The position numbers and the translations under genes are program-made. The notes below the pieces were generated by a model. The model ran no database searches. It saw nothing but the letters and a program-made list of their open reading frames with translations, and had not been told where the DNA came from. DNA of 64,000 nucleotides from Chalara sp. BL73 (taxonomy: Eukaryota > Ascomycota > Leotiomycetes > Helotiales). Below are positions 35,801 to 49,278 of the stretch, in pieces. The stretch lies in NCBI GenBank assembly GCA_918026815.1, contig CAKJVC010000128.1, positions 248,001 to 312,000 of the forward strand. Direction: 5' to 3'. The stretch's first letter is position 1, and every line of letters starts with the position of its first letter.

Positions 35801-38800
35801 ATCCACCTAAATTCCACCTAAATTGAAACAACGATTAAACCTTGTGAAGGAAGAAAGTTGGGGGATGGCTCATGACGCTAGGATTGAGATGGATTTGGGA
35901 GTGCATGCTATTTAACTACGTATTGCATAGAAAATGTTAATGAACATAGTTGTACATTGATCACAGACCGTTCTATATGCACATATGTCAATTTCTGGTT
36001 GCCACGTCGGCGTCAATGTCTGCGTGTTTGTAAATTTATAGTATAGCTAGCCTGTCAGATCCCAAATTTCCACATATCCCTAAAAGAGGCATGATCCTAG
36101 CCATTTCGCCACCAGCTGGTACTGAGTGTACAGTCTGTGTAGCGCCTGCTCCAATCGACAAGTCGTGGCTGGACAAAGTAGCCTTAACACCACTGGCCAA
36201 TAACGAATCTCAACGGGTTATCCATAAATGCCATACAGTGTCAAGTACACCGAGATTCCATTGACCTACAATAAGGTGCGAAGACGGGAAGTAACAAAAA
36301 AGCACCCCACTCTCCTTCTCGCGTCAGAAACTCTTCCTGCTTGTGCTAGGAGCGTACATTGGCACGTTGGCACAGCTGTTCTGCTCCAGCTGAACCATGA
36401 ACGCCGTGAGGCGACTTGGGAAGATCCGGTCGAATTAGGGGGACGAAGCCGGCAAGGGTACATGCTACAATACCCTCAGAGGTATGCTTCCGGTAAATCA
36501 ATTGAAACTGAATCCTCTTTAACCAAAAAACGAATGCGAAGCTCTGTAGTCTGAGATATGTTGCCCTGGCAGAAGTGGGCATACATGGTCATCCAACATC
36601 GGTATACCAAAATACGCTGTGCTCAAGCGGGATGATATCTAGGATTCAGGCTTTTGGAGACCCCGACATGCGGGATTGGTTAAGGACTGAAGACATGGCT
36701 TGTGGTATATGGAGGTCTCACATGACTTAAGCGAGCAAGTCCCCTTTCTCCACTCTTCACGCGCATAAACGTCACGTCCTTCATATTCGAGCAGTGGGTG
36801 TATTGTTAATTCGCAGCGAATAATATGTCTGCGGAAGGGCATCGTTTAAAGCCGTTTCATCGCATATGCGCTGATGTTTTACCGTCTATGAGTTGGTGTC
36901 GTAGAGACGGAATCAAAAAACGCTTTAGTCAATATGACTATGCTCTTCATTTCTGAATATCATTCCTCCCCTGAGCCGGGTGGTCTTGGCTATTAACTCA
37001 ACTTTTTTGGCTTATGAATTAATGCTGATTTTAAGGTCTTTGGGCACATATTTCATAGACGCATGTTTTGGCCTTGCTTGAAAATACATTTTACTTGAAC
37101 ACGTTGACGCACTTCTCAACAAGCAGGAATCGGCCGGTGATGTGGGCAAAGCTCTCCTCGGCCGTTGTTACCTAGTTAGTTGCCTTCCTTCTTATCAAAT
37201 GTGACCCGTTATTTGCCATGGTTGTACGGTGATTAATATTGTCTGTTAGCTCTGTTTGCTCCTGGCTAACACACAATATATTTCAATTGGAATTTGCAGA
37301 ATCGGCAAAACTAGCTATTATTGACAAGATTCATGACGCGGAACTTTGTGAGCCGCCCTTAGTGTTCAGAAGCTTCTTATTGGCCTCCTGAGGTCTGATT
37401 GATCATTATTTAAATGTTAGGTACCTCTGGCGGACTGGACCGACAAAGCCCCTCACTCATGGTAATGAGTAGGACTCAAGCTAAGAAGCCTGGATAGGAG
37501 AAATACAACAAATAGAGTTTTAGAGCAGGAGTTGACGAAGAGCATATGAAGGTTCAGTAAGTAAGGTAATGAAGAAATCTGGATTACGACCTGGTCAATC
37601 TTGCAAATAGAGTTGATCAAAGCTTGGCTCATGGAAACGAAGACGAGCTATCGATTTAAAGCATTGAGCGTACTTGCATGGCGGTGATCATCCTCTACAG
37701 TGAAATTGCAACAAAAAATGCTTCGAAGAGCCCTGGCACGGATTAATGGAGATAACCAAGGCTGAAAGTCTTTCTTGTATTAGCGTAACAATGAATCAGT
37801 AAAGTTGTCGAGAACATCAAAATGTATGTTATGATATCTGATAATCAGACAAAGCGTCTATATGAACATGTGGATTTGGATTAAAAGATAGGTGAATTCT
37901 CGAGCTTATTTATCAGCATACGAATGTAACATCAGGTTTCGGTGAGTACTTATATCATGAGCTAACTACTGTTGAACGGGACATAAGGCGCATTAACATT
38001 TCGGCAAGAAGCATGTGCTTTTTGCCGTTTCACAACTACCTTCCTTAGGCAATGATGCCCATCCCTCATTTCAACGATAACGGCCCCCATCTGCTATATA
38101 TTATTTTCAATGAATAGGTTACTTTAGGTACGGTCATAATGCCACAAGCCATCCATTTCATAGAACCTAGGCAAGATAACTCGAAATATCCGAGTATTAC
38201 CTTCGCCACTGTAGAAGCATTCCAAGATATGTGAACACCCACTCTGTTATTCTAGCCAAATATTAATGAAGGCAATGGCGGTATAGATACGTGATGCATA
38301 GAATACTAAGAGTGCTATGCTGGAATGGTCCTGCAGAGAGGCGGCAACTGTAGAGCAGGATTGGTGAGGCTGTAGCGCAGTTGCGGCCGAGGAGAAATAT
38401 TCCTAAATACAATAATGATGAGAATGATGAGCCAGAGATCTACCATTACTAAACATTTCTATTGTTGATAATTAGAATGGCACAGGTAACCTGGAAACTA
38501 GTTTTTATCAACTCTGCCTAACTAACAAGGAAGGTATATATGCAGGGCTAGCTTTACGAGATGAGATATCGATTTAGAGTAGAGAGGGATTTCTCGCAAG
38601 ATCGAGCGTGGCGGCTGTAGCCTACCAGACTACTGCCGCAAGAGCAATATTGAGCAATACGCTTTCGCATTGAATAATTGCAACAAGGCTGTCGTCAAAG
38701 AAGCAGCATTGAACGCCATAATGATATCCTGAGTGTGTTCTTGTGATAAATCTATAGAGAATGCTGGAAAACGTTGGCAATGCATCCGAATATTCTCAAC

Positions 38801-39128
38801 CTCTCTAGGCTACCTAACAGTGGTGATAACGATGTAACTGACCTGAAAGATGCTGATGACTTACCTCGCATGGCAATGATGCAGCCCATGCGATAAAATC
38901 CTTTGATGGCTGGACCGCAGAAGGATGCGGTCTTTTGGAGCCAGTTCAGCTGACAGCAAGACCATGTGCAAGGTCGGGAAGAAGAATCTGTTTTATCATG
39001 TAATGACCAAGATGGAGCAAAATATTCCAAACAACCAGAGAGAGACACCGGGAATGTCTGATCAAGAAGGTAGGTTCAGCATAAGGAATATTAATCATGA
39101 TAGCATGATGATTAAGTGTGGTTCGAGC
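35801..39128. other. Gene-poor AT-rich region
   Basis: About 3.3 kb with no supported gene. Open frames at 36228-36554 (+) and 38752-39048 (-) have no recognisable domain and overlap frames on the other strand. No long repeat or terminal inverted repeat was found by eye. Confidence 0.45.
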
Positions 39129-40328
39129 CTAGACTGCCGTGGCCCTCAAGAAAGCTGAACTCTCGTTGCCTTCCACCACGGATGCCAAAGGCGTGGTTGA
39201 TCTGTCCTGCAGTTGACGAATATACGACTGAGCGACCTTAAGCCACATTGCTTTCTCTGCCTTGCTAGCTCCTAGTCCCCGCCATATCCAGATAGTAGTC
39301 CCTGTATCGAGCAGAAATATGTCCCGAGTATCAAGGTCGCTCCTCTCAATGGGCTGTCCGTCTTTGACAATGTTGAACGACAATACGCCATCCCCGTCAC
39401 TAATGCGAAAGAGCTTTGGCGGATGACCTGCGACCGATGTGGAGACCGGCCTAGGAGCTTTCAAATCTACAGAGGAGGTGTCGGAGCCTCCTAACAAAGA
39501 CACGATAATATGCGACCGTGATTCGTTCTGTGAAACCACCTCCACATCAATATGTTTCGCCAGCGTCATATCGTGCACCACTTGTGCAGCCTTTGCCTTC
39601 TCTATCGGACTACAATTTTTACCTTGCCATACCCAGATTTTCTCCCCTTGATCTAAAATAAACACATCGCTCTCATCCAAGCTCTGCCATGCAGGTTCCA
39701 CTTCGTAGACGACGGTGGTGTGCCCTTGTTTGAAGACTCGCAGAAGGGTGGTCACCTCCTGGGGCGCTTCCTTTTCAACATGGGTGAAACCAGATTTAAT
39801 ACCGCCTTTTAGGATACGCAGTTGTGGGAACAGAGCAAGGAAGCCCTCAGAAGGAGCTTGTTGCGTCTCTCGGTGTTGTGTCGCGGTGCCCTTGAGGAAC
39901 TCATCCAGCTCAACAGTCTTGTATGCCGCGGTGCCTGCCTCATCCTGTGTAGTCTTGCTTCCTAGCCAAAAGAATATATCGTGACCCAAATCCTGTTCCC
40001 TTTGTTTTCCGACTTTGTATGAATGAAGGACGATGTAGCTGTCACCTTCGTGGAAATCCCCTGCCTTTTCTGCTGGCCACTCTATCACCTCGAAGTCTTC
40101 AATACGCCAAACATATAGGCCAGCTTGTTGACTAACAATGCCGTTGTTCCAAGCTGGCTCGGTGGCGGCGGATGCGTACTTGACGCTGTGATCGATGTTC
40201 GTCCCAATGAACTCGACGTTGCTATCTTTGATGTCGTACTCTTTGAGATGGACCAATCCTTCGTGTGGAGGCATGACTTGTTTCGTGTAAATAGCTGTAG
40301 AGGGAAGGCTTTGCGGAAAAGATGCCAA
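39129..40328 (-). CDS. Gelsolin/severin-like actin-binding protein
   Basis: A single uninterrupted frame of 399 aa. After the N-terminal YDIKDSNVEFIGTNIDHSVK come three gelsolin repeats: residues ~65-160 (GLYVWRIEDFEVIEW, DSYIVLHSY, DIFFWLGSKTTQDEAGTAAY), ~185-275 (VVYEVEPAWQSLDESDVFIL, IWVWQGKNCSPIEKAKAAQ), and ~295-390 (LFRISDGDGVLSF, DIFLLDTGTTIWIWRGLGAS). Three repeats with no headpiece is the severin/fragmin/CapG layout of Ca-dependent filament severing and capping proteins. An alternative start at the internal Met at 40274 (MPPHEGLVHLKEYD) fits relatives better, and the extra 18 N-terminal residues may be untranslated or part of an unrecognised exon. It acts in the cytosol on actin. Confidence 0.9.
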   Translation of the reverse strand: MASFPQSLPSTAIYTKQVMPPHEGLVHLKEYDIKDSNVEFIGTNIDHSVKYASAATEPAWNNGIVSQQAGLYVWRIEDFEVIEWPAEKAGDFHEGDSYIVLHSYKVGKQREQDLGHDIFFWLGSKTTQDEAGTAAYKTVELDEFLKGTATQHRETQQAPSEGFLALFPQLRILKGGIKSGFTHVEKEAPQEVTTLLRVFKQGHTTVVYEVEPAWQSLDESDVFILDQGEKIWVWQGKNCSPIEKAKAAQVVHDMTLAKHIDVEVVSQNESRSHIIVSLLGGSDTSSVDLKAPRPVSTSVAGHPPKLFRISDGDGVLSFNIVKDGQPIERSDLDTRDIFLLDTGTTIWIWRGLGASKAEKAMWLKVAQSYIRQLQDRSTTPLASVVEGNESSAFLRATAV

Positions 40329-40750
40329 GGGGAGAGCATTGGAGGTTTGCTGTTGTTGTCGTTGCGATTGTTAGTACTGAGGTGACATCTGAAACATGGA
40401 GCTGGCAACTAGCGTGATCGCGAGGCTGACATGATATTTATCTTGGAGGAACGCGCGATGGTGACATATTGATGTGACAGTTTGTATGTAATATCATAAT
40501 TGTTGGAGAGATGGAGTGGTAATCCAGAGCACTCTAGTCGGTATTCTATTCTGGCAATGCACATACCTTGCAAGGCTCACGATTGTTATGTAGAGAAAGC
40601 GTCAAAATATCTACCTTCCATCACCATACCATAGCTTGCGGTTTCTTTTGATATTTATCAGAGTTTGTTCATTACGTGCTTCTATATACAATTATGTCTC
40701 GTTTTGATCGTACAGTAAATGAAGAGAGTCTATTTTCATGATGAGGCCGT
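40329..40750. other. Intergenic spacer
   Basis: The 5' flank of the gelsolin-like gene and the 3' flank of the ABC transporter, which run in the same direction. Nothing distinctive seen. Confidence 0.4.
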
Positions 40751-43700
40751 TCATTTCTTCACCAACCTCGCGAATAAACCTTTCTTAGCCTCGCTATATC
40801 CTTCTTCCTGCACATCATTCTTCTGTACGATAGTCAAAAAAACCTGGTCTAGAGTCGTCGGACTGACAGAGTAATGATCAAGCCCCATCTGTAACCTGTT
40901 TTCTTCCAACAATGTGATGATTTTGCCGATTCCGTCCTGTTTGATACCTCTCCCACCACTAATTTCGTCCTCACTCACCTCAGCATTACGCTCAGAGATA
41001 GGGACTGAGAAGCGGAGTTGACCATGGTACGTCTTGTCTTCAATGTTTGCTCCAGGGAAGCTCTCCTGGACCCAGGAACGCAGGTTCATTATCTCAAAAT
41101 CAGGTGTATGCGGAGCCGATTTGAGGACGAGATGGACATACCACCACCCTCCGAATCTCTTCCTTAGGCCGTCACTGGTCCCCATGGCCAACATCCTACG
41201 AGCCATGATACCTGCGCGATCGGCAAGTGCGTCTGCCTCCTCCATGCTATGTGTTGTCAAGAGAAGACTTCGACCAGGCACAACGGCAGCAAGTGTCTTC
41301 CACATTACTCTCTTCGCTGCAGCGTCCATTCCCGACGAAGGCTCATCAAGTAAGAGTACTGTTGGGTTTCCGATGAGTGCAATGCCCAGAGAAAGCTTGC
41401 GCTTGTTTCCTCCTGATAGTTTGGCAGCCATACGTTCCGTGAACGCAGTAAGCCCTACAGCTGCGATGACTGCATTGACATTGTGTTCGACATCTTGCAC
41501 CCCTCTAACACGAGCATAGAATCGAAGGTGTTCTAATACTGACATTTGATCCATTGCTATTTGAATGTCAGTTGGTGACCCAAGGAGATGTGCAGATGAC
41601 TCACCATCATATTGAGGGCAGACTCCAAGGTGTGACCTTGCTTGTGCTCGATGCCTGTTTATTTCAATGTTTTCAACAAAGATAGTTCCTCCATTCTTAG
41701 ACGGCTGGATATCACCACGGACCAATGATATGGTAGTTGACTTTCCCGCGCCATTAGGGCCAAGAAGTGCAAAAACCTCGCCTCTCTTAACGCCAAAAGT
41801 CAGGTTCTCGACTGCTGTAAGGCGGCCAAAGGACTTGGTAAGATGAAGAACCCGGAGGCCATCATTGGAACTGTTAACACGTGCAAGTTCTTCCGCATCC
41901 TCCTTGTCAGTTGAATTGTCCTCAGTGGATGGTTTAGCGGTCTCTCCTCTAACTCTGCGGTACCAGGCAACGATTGATCCGGAATCATACCATAGTAGAA
42001 TAGCGAAAAGAAAGAATATCTGCATGAAAAGGTATAGTATAGGTCCGCCATAAACAAGAATGCCTCCTGGATTAGAGGATATCTTCTTGCCATCACAAGT
42101 GGTGGAAAAAATGTTCAAGGTAATGAAAAGTGTTCGAATCAAGCTTCCCATTGGAGAGACCAGTGAAATGACAAAGTGTACGACGAGTAGATAATCGTCA
42201 ATTTTGTTGACCGATGCGTAGGTAATAGTGCAGAGATAAGCAATAAGGTAAACCAAGAATAGAACTGCTTGTCCAGCTGCTGCAAAGGCATAGGCAGATA
42301 GCTGAGTGCGAGCGAAAAGTGACACAACGTAGGATAGTAAGATAGACGCCACACCGAAAAGAGAAAATATAATAAATAAGTAGCCGACGTGGTACCAGAT
42401 AGATGATGCGGCCGCGAAGATGGCCACTGTGATAGCGCTTGAAATGAGAACAATGCAGAAATCGAACGTCATGTAGGCTAACCACAAGGGTAGCGAACGA
42501 ACACCATTTGAATATTGGAGGCTGCGAATATTTCGCGTCCTCTCCACGGTTGGGTAAAGAGCAAAGAAGCCTGGGTAAGCTGCCATAGCTAAGCCAAAGT
42601 ATACAACTAGCTGTAGAGATTTTCCCGTTCCTGGCACCCAGGGTATATCAAAAGTGGTGAATTGGAAACCAATCGGCGTGTTTGTAAGCATGACATCCAG
42701 AATATTTTGACCAAACATTGCATTGTAGATATTGCGATTACCTTTATAAGCCAAGGTTGTCGGAACGTCACTGGACCCAAGAAAGATTCCAGCTGGTGTG
42801 ACTGTCTTATAGTTCTGACGAACGAAAATATTGAAGTTATCTAAAGTATCGACCCTGGTGAGATTGGCTAGAATTGGGGATTGGGCGAGCGCAGTTGGGC
42901 CTCCGATGATAGGCTCGAACAGCGAACCCAATGTGGTATTAGAAAACCTATCAGAAGGTCCAACAAGAATATTGTATTGCCGCTTCACAGAGAGAAGGTT
43001 TTCGATGTCGGCATCGTCAAATAGGTCCTCAGGTGAGCATCCGACAGCATGGGCGCCATCAAGAAAAAGGGTCACAAGACCAGCTGCAATTATTGGGAGG
43101 AGTAGAGCTGTTATGTATGGCAGATAATTTCGGCGAATAATGGTTATTCTCTTTCGGAACAGAACCCAAGCTTGACGGAAGAAACCGATGCTTTGACCCG
43201 TATGCAAATTGAGAGTAGGAGGGTCCACAATCTGCGGGGCGTCTTTAGGCTTTATACCCTGAACCTTTTCATACACTTCATCCGGTGGAGTTGTCATTTC
43301 ACGATCAATGTCAGTTATGCTGTCAGCTTGAACCTCATCTGCGAGATGAAGAAAGACATCTTCAATAGTTGGACCGGACAGTTGATAATCATTTAGCCCA
43401 TCTACTTCTAGACGCTTGATGATCTGAGCAGCTTGTGTGGATGTGGTCGCGGTATACATGGTCTGGCCAAAGGTAACTTGCTTATCGATATCATCGATAT
43501 CTGGTCCCGTTGGTTGTCCTGGACCTGTTTGTAGGTGAATTCGATATCCGCCCCCAAGTTTCTCTTTCAACTCAACTGAAGAGCCTTCAGCACGAAGTGT
43601 CCCTTTTGATAGGATAGCAATGCGATCAGCCAAGAGGTCTGCTTCATCCAGAAAATGGGTGGTCAAAATGATGGTTCGTGAACCGCGCTCAGCAAGGAGA

Positions 43701-45743
43701 ATATCCCAGATTTTGCGACGACTAAGAGGATCTAATCCACTACTGACCTCATCCACGCAACAGACAGAACTGCCACCTGTGAACATCATCCCGAGCTGGA
43801 GCTTCCGTCTCTGGCCACCAGAAAGAGTTTTCGCCCGAGCGCCAATCTTGCGGTCAAGATCTATCGCCTTGATCAGATTGCGGAGGGCGTCCTTCGCATC
43901 TCTTGAGCCTGTTGATTTGAGCCTGTTGAAAATACGAATATGCTCCTCAACTGTCAATTCATCCCACAAGACGTTCTTTTGCGGAGCGATACCCAAGCCA
44001 CCTGTACCGTCGACGGTGATAGTGCCACTCGTAACCCTGTTCAGGCCTGCAATTGCATCTAAAGTGGTACTTTTGCCACTACCGTTAGCCCCCAAGAGAA
44101 CGAATATCTGCCCCTTATGAGCATTCAGAGTCAGACCATTAACAGCCACAACGGTCGCCTTTGGTGTCTTTGTGAAACCCGCAAATTGTCGTCGAAACCA
44201 ATTGGGTCTATAGTGCTTAGCTGGTAGAAGTCCTGGTTAGCTCATGGGTATGAGATAGATATAACATAATGTAAACACTGCACCATGCCTGGTCTTCATG
44301 TCGATTATAAACAGACTTGAACTTACTAAATTCCTTCAATTGCACAGTATTAAATTCACTTGTGTTTGCATCTCGTCCATCAGATGATTGCCGCAAGCTT
44401 TGACCAACTACAGATCGTCCTTTGGATGCTGTTCCATAGAGGTATCGCTCTACGAGAGCACCAAGTATCGGATAAACGAAAATTTGGATGATAAGGAATA
44501 TCCACAACGCAATACCAGGAAAGTCCCATGGATTTCCTGGCGCAGCCCGAACTAGATCTGTTGGAGCATTCTGACGTTCATAGCGTGACATGAATACGAT
44601 GAAAAACACGTAGTTGCATGGGGCAAATAAGAGACTAAGGATGGCGATTGTGCCCGAATTTGTCTTGTTGATAACCTGTGCAAGAACTCCAAGAAGGAGA
44701 GTTACAAGAGCTAGAGTGATCCCACTCAGCTGTGCCTTTTTGAAGAATGAAGCTCCGAGGATTGAAAATGATGTAAGAGAAAGCCCGGAGAGGATATGGA
44801 ATATGATGACAATGGCCATAGATGTTTTTGCGAAAACTCCCGCTCCAAGAACTATACTCATGATTATCCAACCAGGCAGGTAGATTAAGTCGAAAGCGAC
44901 ATGGTATGACAATATCCGTGCCAACTGTGGCTGCCATCTTCGAAGATTTGGCATCATTGCCTCGATCAATTGCGACATACCCAATTCTCTTTCGGAAGCA
45001 ATGAATCCAGTAAGATGATAAGTCACGCCAACCATACCGATCAAGAAAGCTACTCCCAGAACATTGATAATGGCGCCTTGGTAATTGACTCGAATTCTAG
45101 TCCTCCGTTCCTCGGGGTTCTCATCTGTAAAAGGATACTCGAGAATGGTATCTGGTAGAATCGGTCCCGTAGCATTGAGGCTGGCAATGGCATAATCAAC
45201 TGCCCGCTGTAGCGGCAAAAGGTAGATCTGGGCATCATTATTCTCCTTGTTAATCACAATCTTGGTTCCAAGCGCCCCATCCGCCCGCAGCGTGTAATTC
45301 CATATCCCGCCGACGCCTTCGTTTGGCGAGGAATGGAACACTATGGCTCCATAGCAAGTTGTTGCGCCACGCAGACTGCTTCTGCAGACATCCAGTAATT
45401 CTCCCTCATTGCTTAATCTCGAGATCGTCTTACCAGTTGTGGATCCAGCCACAATGTCTATGACCCTTTCGACATCGCCTCCTACGAGCCCATTATTCAC
45501 GAACACCAGTTTGTTTCTTCCGCCACTGGCTGCTTCAAGACCCTGCTGGAGAGTTCGGATCGGAGTCGGATCGCCGACACCGTAGACTGAAGGTGGAACG
45601 AAGAGGTTTCTCGCATAGCTTAGAAACACCATGAAGGCGACTGGCAGAAAGAAGGCTCGGACGGTAGTACTAATGGTATGGCGGTTGAGGGCGATCAGGA
45701 TGTTCTTGCGCGTCAAGGTCCATGACTGCGAGAGGAGACCCAT
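40751..45743 (-). CDS. Full-size ABC-A family transporter
   Basis: Model: complement(join(40751..41556, 41605..44220, 44327..45743)), about 1612 aa. The second intron is 48 nt (GTGAGT..AATAG), without a stop in the coding frame. Removing it restores CPQYDAMDQMSVLEHL, as expected in this family. Order: membrane domain 1 with a long extracytoplasmic loop (residues ~60-220) and helices ~230-400; NBD1 with Walker A GANGSGKST, signature LSGGQRRKL, and a Walker B reading VCCVDEVSSGLD rather than the usual LLDEP; membrane domain 2; NBD2 with GPNGAGKST, LSGGNKRKL and VLLLDEPSSGMD. H-loops are TTHFLDEAD and TTHSMEEAD. This [TMD-NBD]2 layout is the ABC-A (ABCA3/ABCA1-like) class, mostly lipid-moving. 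Substrate and membrane are not visible. Confidence 0.93.
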
Positions 45744-46328
45744 GCTGCCGGCTGGATGATGGCTGAGGTGTAGATGGAAAGACTACATTCCTCGAAGTGC
45801 GGAACCCATCATTCTTGTGCGCTTGCCAAGGGGATTGAGTGGTGAAGTTCCTAGGGAGCCCTTCGGATTCGGTATAATTGTGCCCCGTCCAGAGCCTGGG
45901 GCTGTGCCGTATTGCTTGTTGCAGAATGCGATCCGCTCGCCACTAGTGATGATTAAAGAACTATATGGAAGTATGAGATATCGAGTGAACGAGAGAGAGA
46001 GTGTGTGTGTGAAGAGGAACGACAAAAATGGGATGTCGACAAACCGCAGAGAGGGAGAACAGAGATCAATAGAGGGCATACTGTAGTGGGAATCTGCAGC
46101 TGGTGGCGATGCTGATTCTTGTGGCCAGCCGATTACGTTATCAGCGCAAAATTCTTGGCATTTCAAATACGCGGATGAGAGCCTTTCCGTATACCCCAAA
46201 CAAACTTGGGATGTCAGTGCGATATCAATGACTGATTTTAAAAGGGAATGTTACGCATCATATATAAACTTGAGCTTGGACAGAACGGGGTGATCTCTAA
46301 GCATTGTTTACTGGTTATGGGCACAGTC

Positions 46329-46348
46329 GTATTGGAGCGCTCCAATAC
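46329..46348. repeat. 20-bp perfect palindrome
   Basis: GTATTGGAGCGCTCCAATAC reads the same on both strands with no spacer. It lies 585 bp upstream of the ABC transporter start codon. It could be a dimeric regulator site or a cruciform, or chance; no other copy was noticed. Confidence 0.8.
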
Positions 46349-49278
46349 TTCTACATGTAAGCTGGGCCATGTGTTCCAATGCAGCTTCGTGTGAAGCCAA
46401 TCTTACACTTTACGCGGTTTGCTATACGTTACGATGCTCCTCAACGGTTGCTGGATATGTTTAACCTTAAGTTAAATTTAACATTGCTGATCTCATCATT
46501 GTACAGCCTGAGGCAGCACAAGGCCCAGTCGCTCGACAGAGATTGATTAACGAATCGAGTATACAAAGCTTACTTGAACAGACTTCTTCCAACGCTGTAT
46601 TACTTGCAAAATATGCAAATCTACCGATACTGTAATTAACAAAACCCGATGCTTCAAAGCATCACAGTGGCCGGATTGCTTTGCTGGCCTCACAAATTGA
46701 CTCCCGGTCTGGGAGTGCACTTATTCAGTTTTTCAGTTTTTCAGTAGAAAGTAGCTTGGAAATGGTGCTCACAGAAGTCCATTATCTTTTAACGACTATA
46801 TTAGTCAATGACATACTTTATATGCAAAGGAAGGGAAGGAAAAAGGTGTAGAGCTTTTCATAGCTGTGACGGAGCAAACCAGAGCTGTAGAATAGTCAAT
46901 CAGGTGAGCGAAGTGATATAATACTATTGTAGAATACACGCTTGTAGAACACAAAAGGAAGGGAACGCTCAGGTCCCGTACAGCTAGGACGCGCGCCAAG
47001 CGCTACTAGCTACATATAGAATGCTAAGCGAGCCTCGGCTGCTCGCATTCCCCGTGACAATAGCTTGATATACATGTTGGTGCCCTGGGCTTTGCATCAG
47101 CTTTTTGCAGATGAGTTTAAGGTTATACCAAATATCCAAATTAGAATCGGCTCTTTGCCATGATAGTTATGCCTGCTGCTGGGTATTATACTTTAGCTGC
47201 CTATAAACTTGTCAGCCTTTCCCTCCATATATCTCTGCCAGCTTCATCTTTTCATTGGAAACGAGATAAGTTATGATCATTTTTAACTTAAAACCAACCT
47301 ATGCTCTACCGAAATAAGCATGCATTCCACGTCTGTAGCTCAGAAATTGTAGTGAAATGAACCTTAAACTGAGATAATCTGAAATGCCTCTCGCCATCGC
47401 ATTGATTTGAGCATCTCCAAGAGGCCACATTTCAATGGATTCGAGTAATTAACCGGATCCCTGTGAGCAGGGCCGATAAATGAAAAAGTCGATGGTTCCT
47501 ATAGGAAGGTGGGTATCTGTCTGGTGTTTCCAGCCCCGTTTGTCAGCGCGGGATGGGGAGTGTAGACTGCGGAACGGGTCGGGTTGGGTTTATGACCTTT
47601 CGACCCAGCCCAGTGGCACCTTAGTAGATTAACTGAGTCTATAATATATATAAAACTTGACCCAGTGGACTTCACTAGGTTGCTATGGACTTATTCTAGC
47701 AAAATAAATAGCTTAAGCGAGATTAAAAGTTATTTTCTTTACATATTGAAACTTTAGCTAATCTTAGCAACCCAATCGAAGCAATGAGACCTCGTAAGTT
47801 AAGTTATAAACCTTTGAATCCAACTTACTAGGTCCTAAACCAAAATCAACCCAACCCAGTAAACTAGGTAACCTCCTAGGTCGAATGGTACCCTGTGGGT
47901 TTACCGCAGCGTAGGGGAGCGTATCGCCGTGGAATGTATACGGGCGAAGCGTTTCGCGGCAGAATACCCCCTGCCTCAACCCTGAGAGCTAAAATATTGT
48001 CGAACGCCTCACCTGATATAAGATTCGGAATAACATATATAACAATGAAGCACGCTGGTTGAGTAGAACTAAAATTAGCCATACATAGGCGGGTGGCCAT
48101 GGCGAGCAATTCTAGTTCTGCTAGCCGCATCTTTTGTGCAAATCGCATCACCATCTGGAAGAGCTCAAGCGGCTCTAGAAAATTACTCTTGTCGTTTTCA
48201 ATATTTGCAATCGATTCTGAAACAACGGCGCAAATTTAGATGTAACTTGAAAGAGACAAGTGTGAATAATATAGTGACCAAGAAATCCTAGTGTCACTTC
48301 AACAAGCTAAGGACAAGCCCAGCGTTATGGAATTGCGTGTAACGCCACCTGGAATGCAAAGGACGCCTCACAAGTATGCTGCGTCTCGGCCATTCGAGGA
48401 ATTAGCAATGACATCGGGTTAACTATAAAAAGAACTAGATTTATCTGACTTATAAAGCTTAAGCCTAGCTGTATAACAACTCGTAGCTTGCGCTATAACT
48501 ATTCCGATCATATAAAAGGGTGCTTCCGTCCAATTACAAAAGTATTACCCAAAACGAGTCTCTATAGCGACGTCTGATTCTATTATAACTGGTAGAATAG
48601 CACCCTGATGCTTGTTAGATGTGGTTTTTATGAGAGGGCCGGGTTAAGTGTCTCTCGTTCCCTAGAACTAACTGGTTTAACCGAGTTAAGCTCGAGACTA
48701 CTAACACTTTCGTGTTGACTCAGAGCCTAAATGGAATAGACAAGCTGTACAAGTACATGATTTTGAATGCTGAGAGATGGAATCCAGACAGGTTGTCCAC
48801 GCTTGCTAAAATTTTGAACATATCAGACAATGTCCTGGCAAAGAAATAAAGGAACCTTGGAGATAAGGCTGTCTTACCCAATCATAGGCATATTTAAAAA
48901 GGTATCTACACTCGAAATGGTACGGAAATAGTGTTCGAAGACCGAAGTTAGTAAAGAGAATTGACGATCTAGAGAATATGGCGATGCCTTTGACAGGTGG
49001 TGCGAGCGATTACGAATTAACTTGACTATCTGCATGCTACAAGGATGATATAATAACATGTACTATTAAAGTGAAGATTTTAGATAACCATGTAATTTTT
49101 CTTCTAAATCGTAGACAAGCTCCTCGCACAAATACTTGGTAAGCTGAGAATATACACTTTGTTCTGTATTAGTCAAGCCTACACAGCTATGGTCGGTCTA
49201 GCTACAATACCCGACACGCATGTTATCATATAAGAATTTACCTTAATCGCATTTTAGGATACTGTTATGGTTAAATAT

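Noticed and set aside
43620..44120. 166-codon plus-strand open frame
   Set aside because: It is the antisense shadow of NBD1 of the ABC transporter, whose motifs are clear.
45783..46199. 138-codon minus-strand open frame just upstream of the ABC transporter
   Set aside because: Composition and lack of any domain suggest 5' flank; it does not splice in frame to the transporter.
47570..47860. GGGTTGGGTT/AACCCAACCC inverted segments as telomere-like or TIR
   Set aside because: Not the fungal telomere hexamer, too imperfect and without a target-site duplication to call an element.
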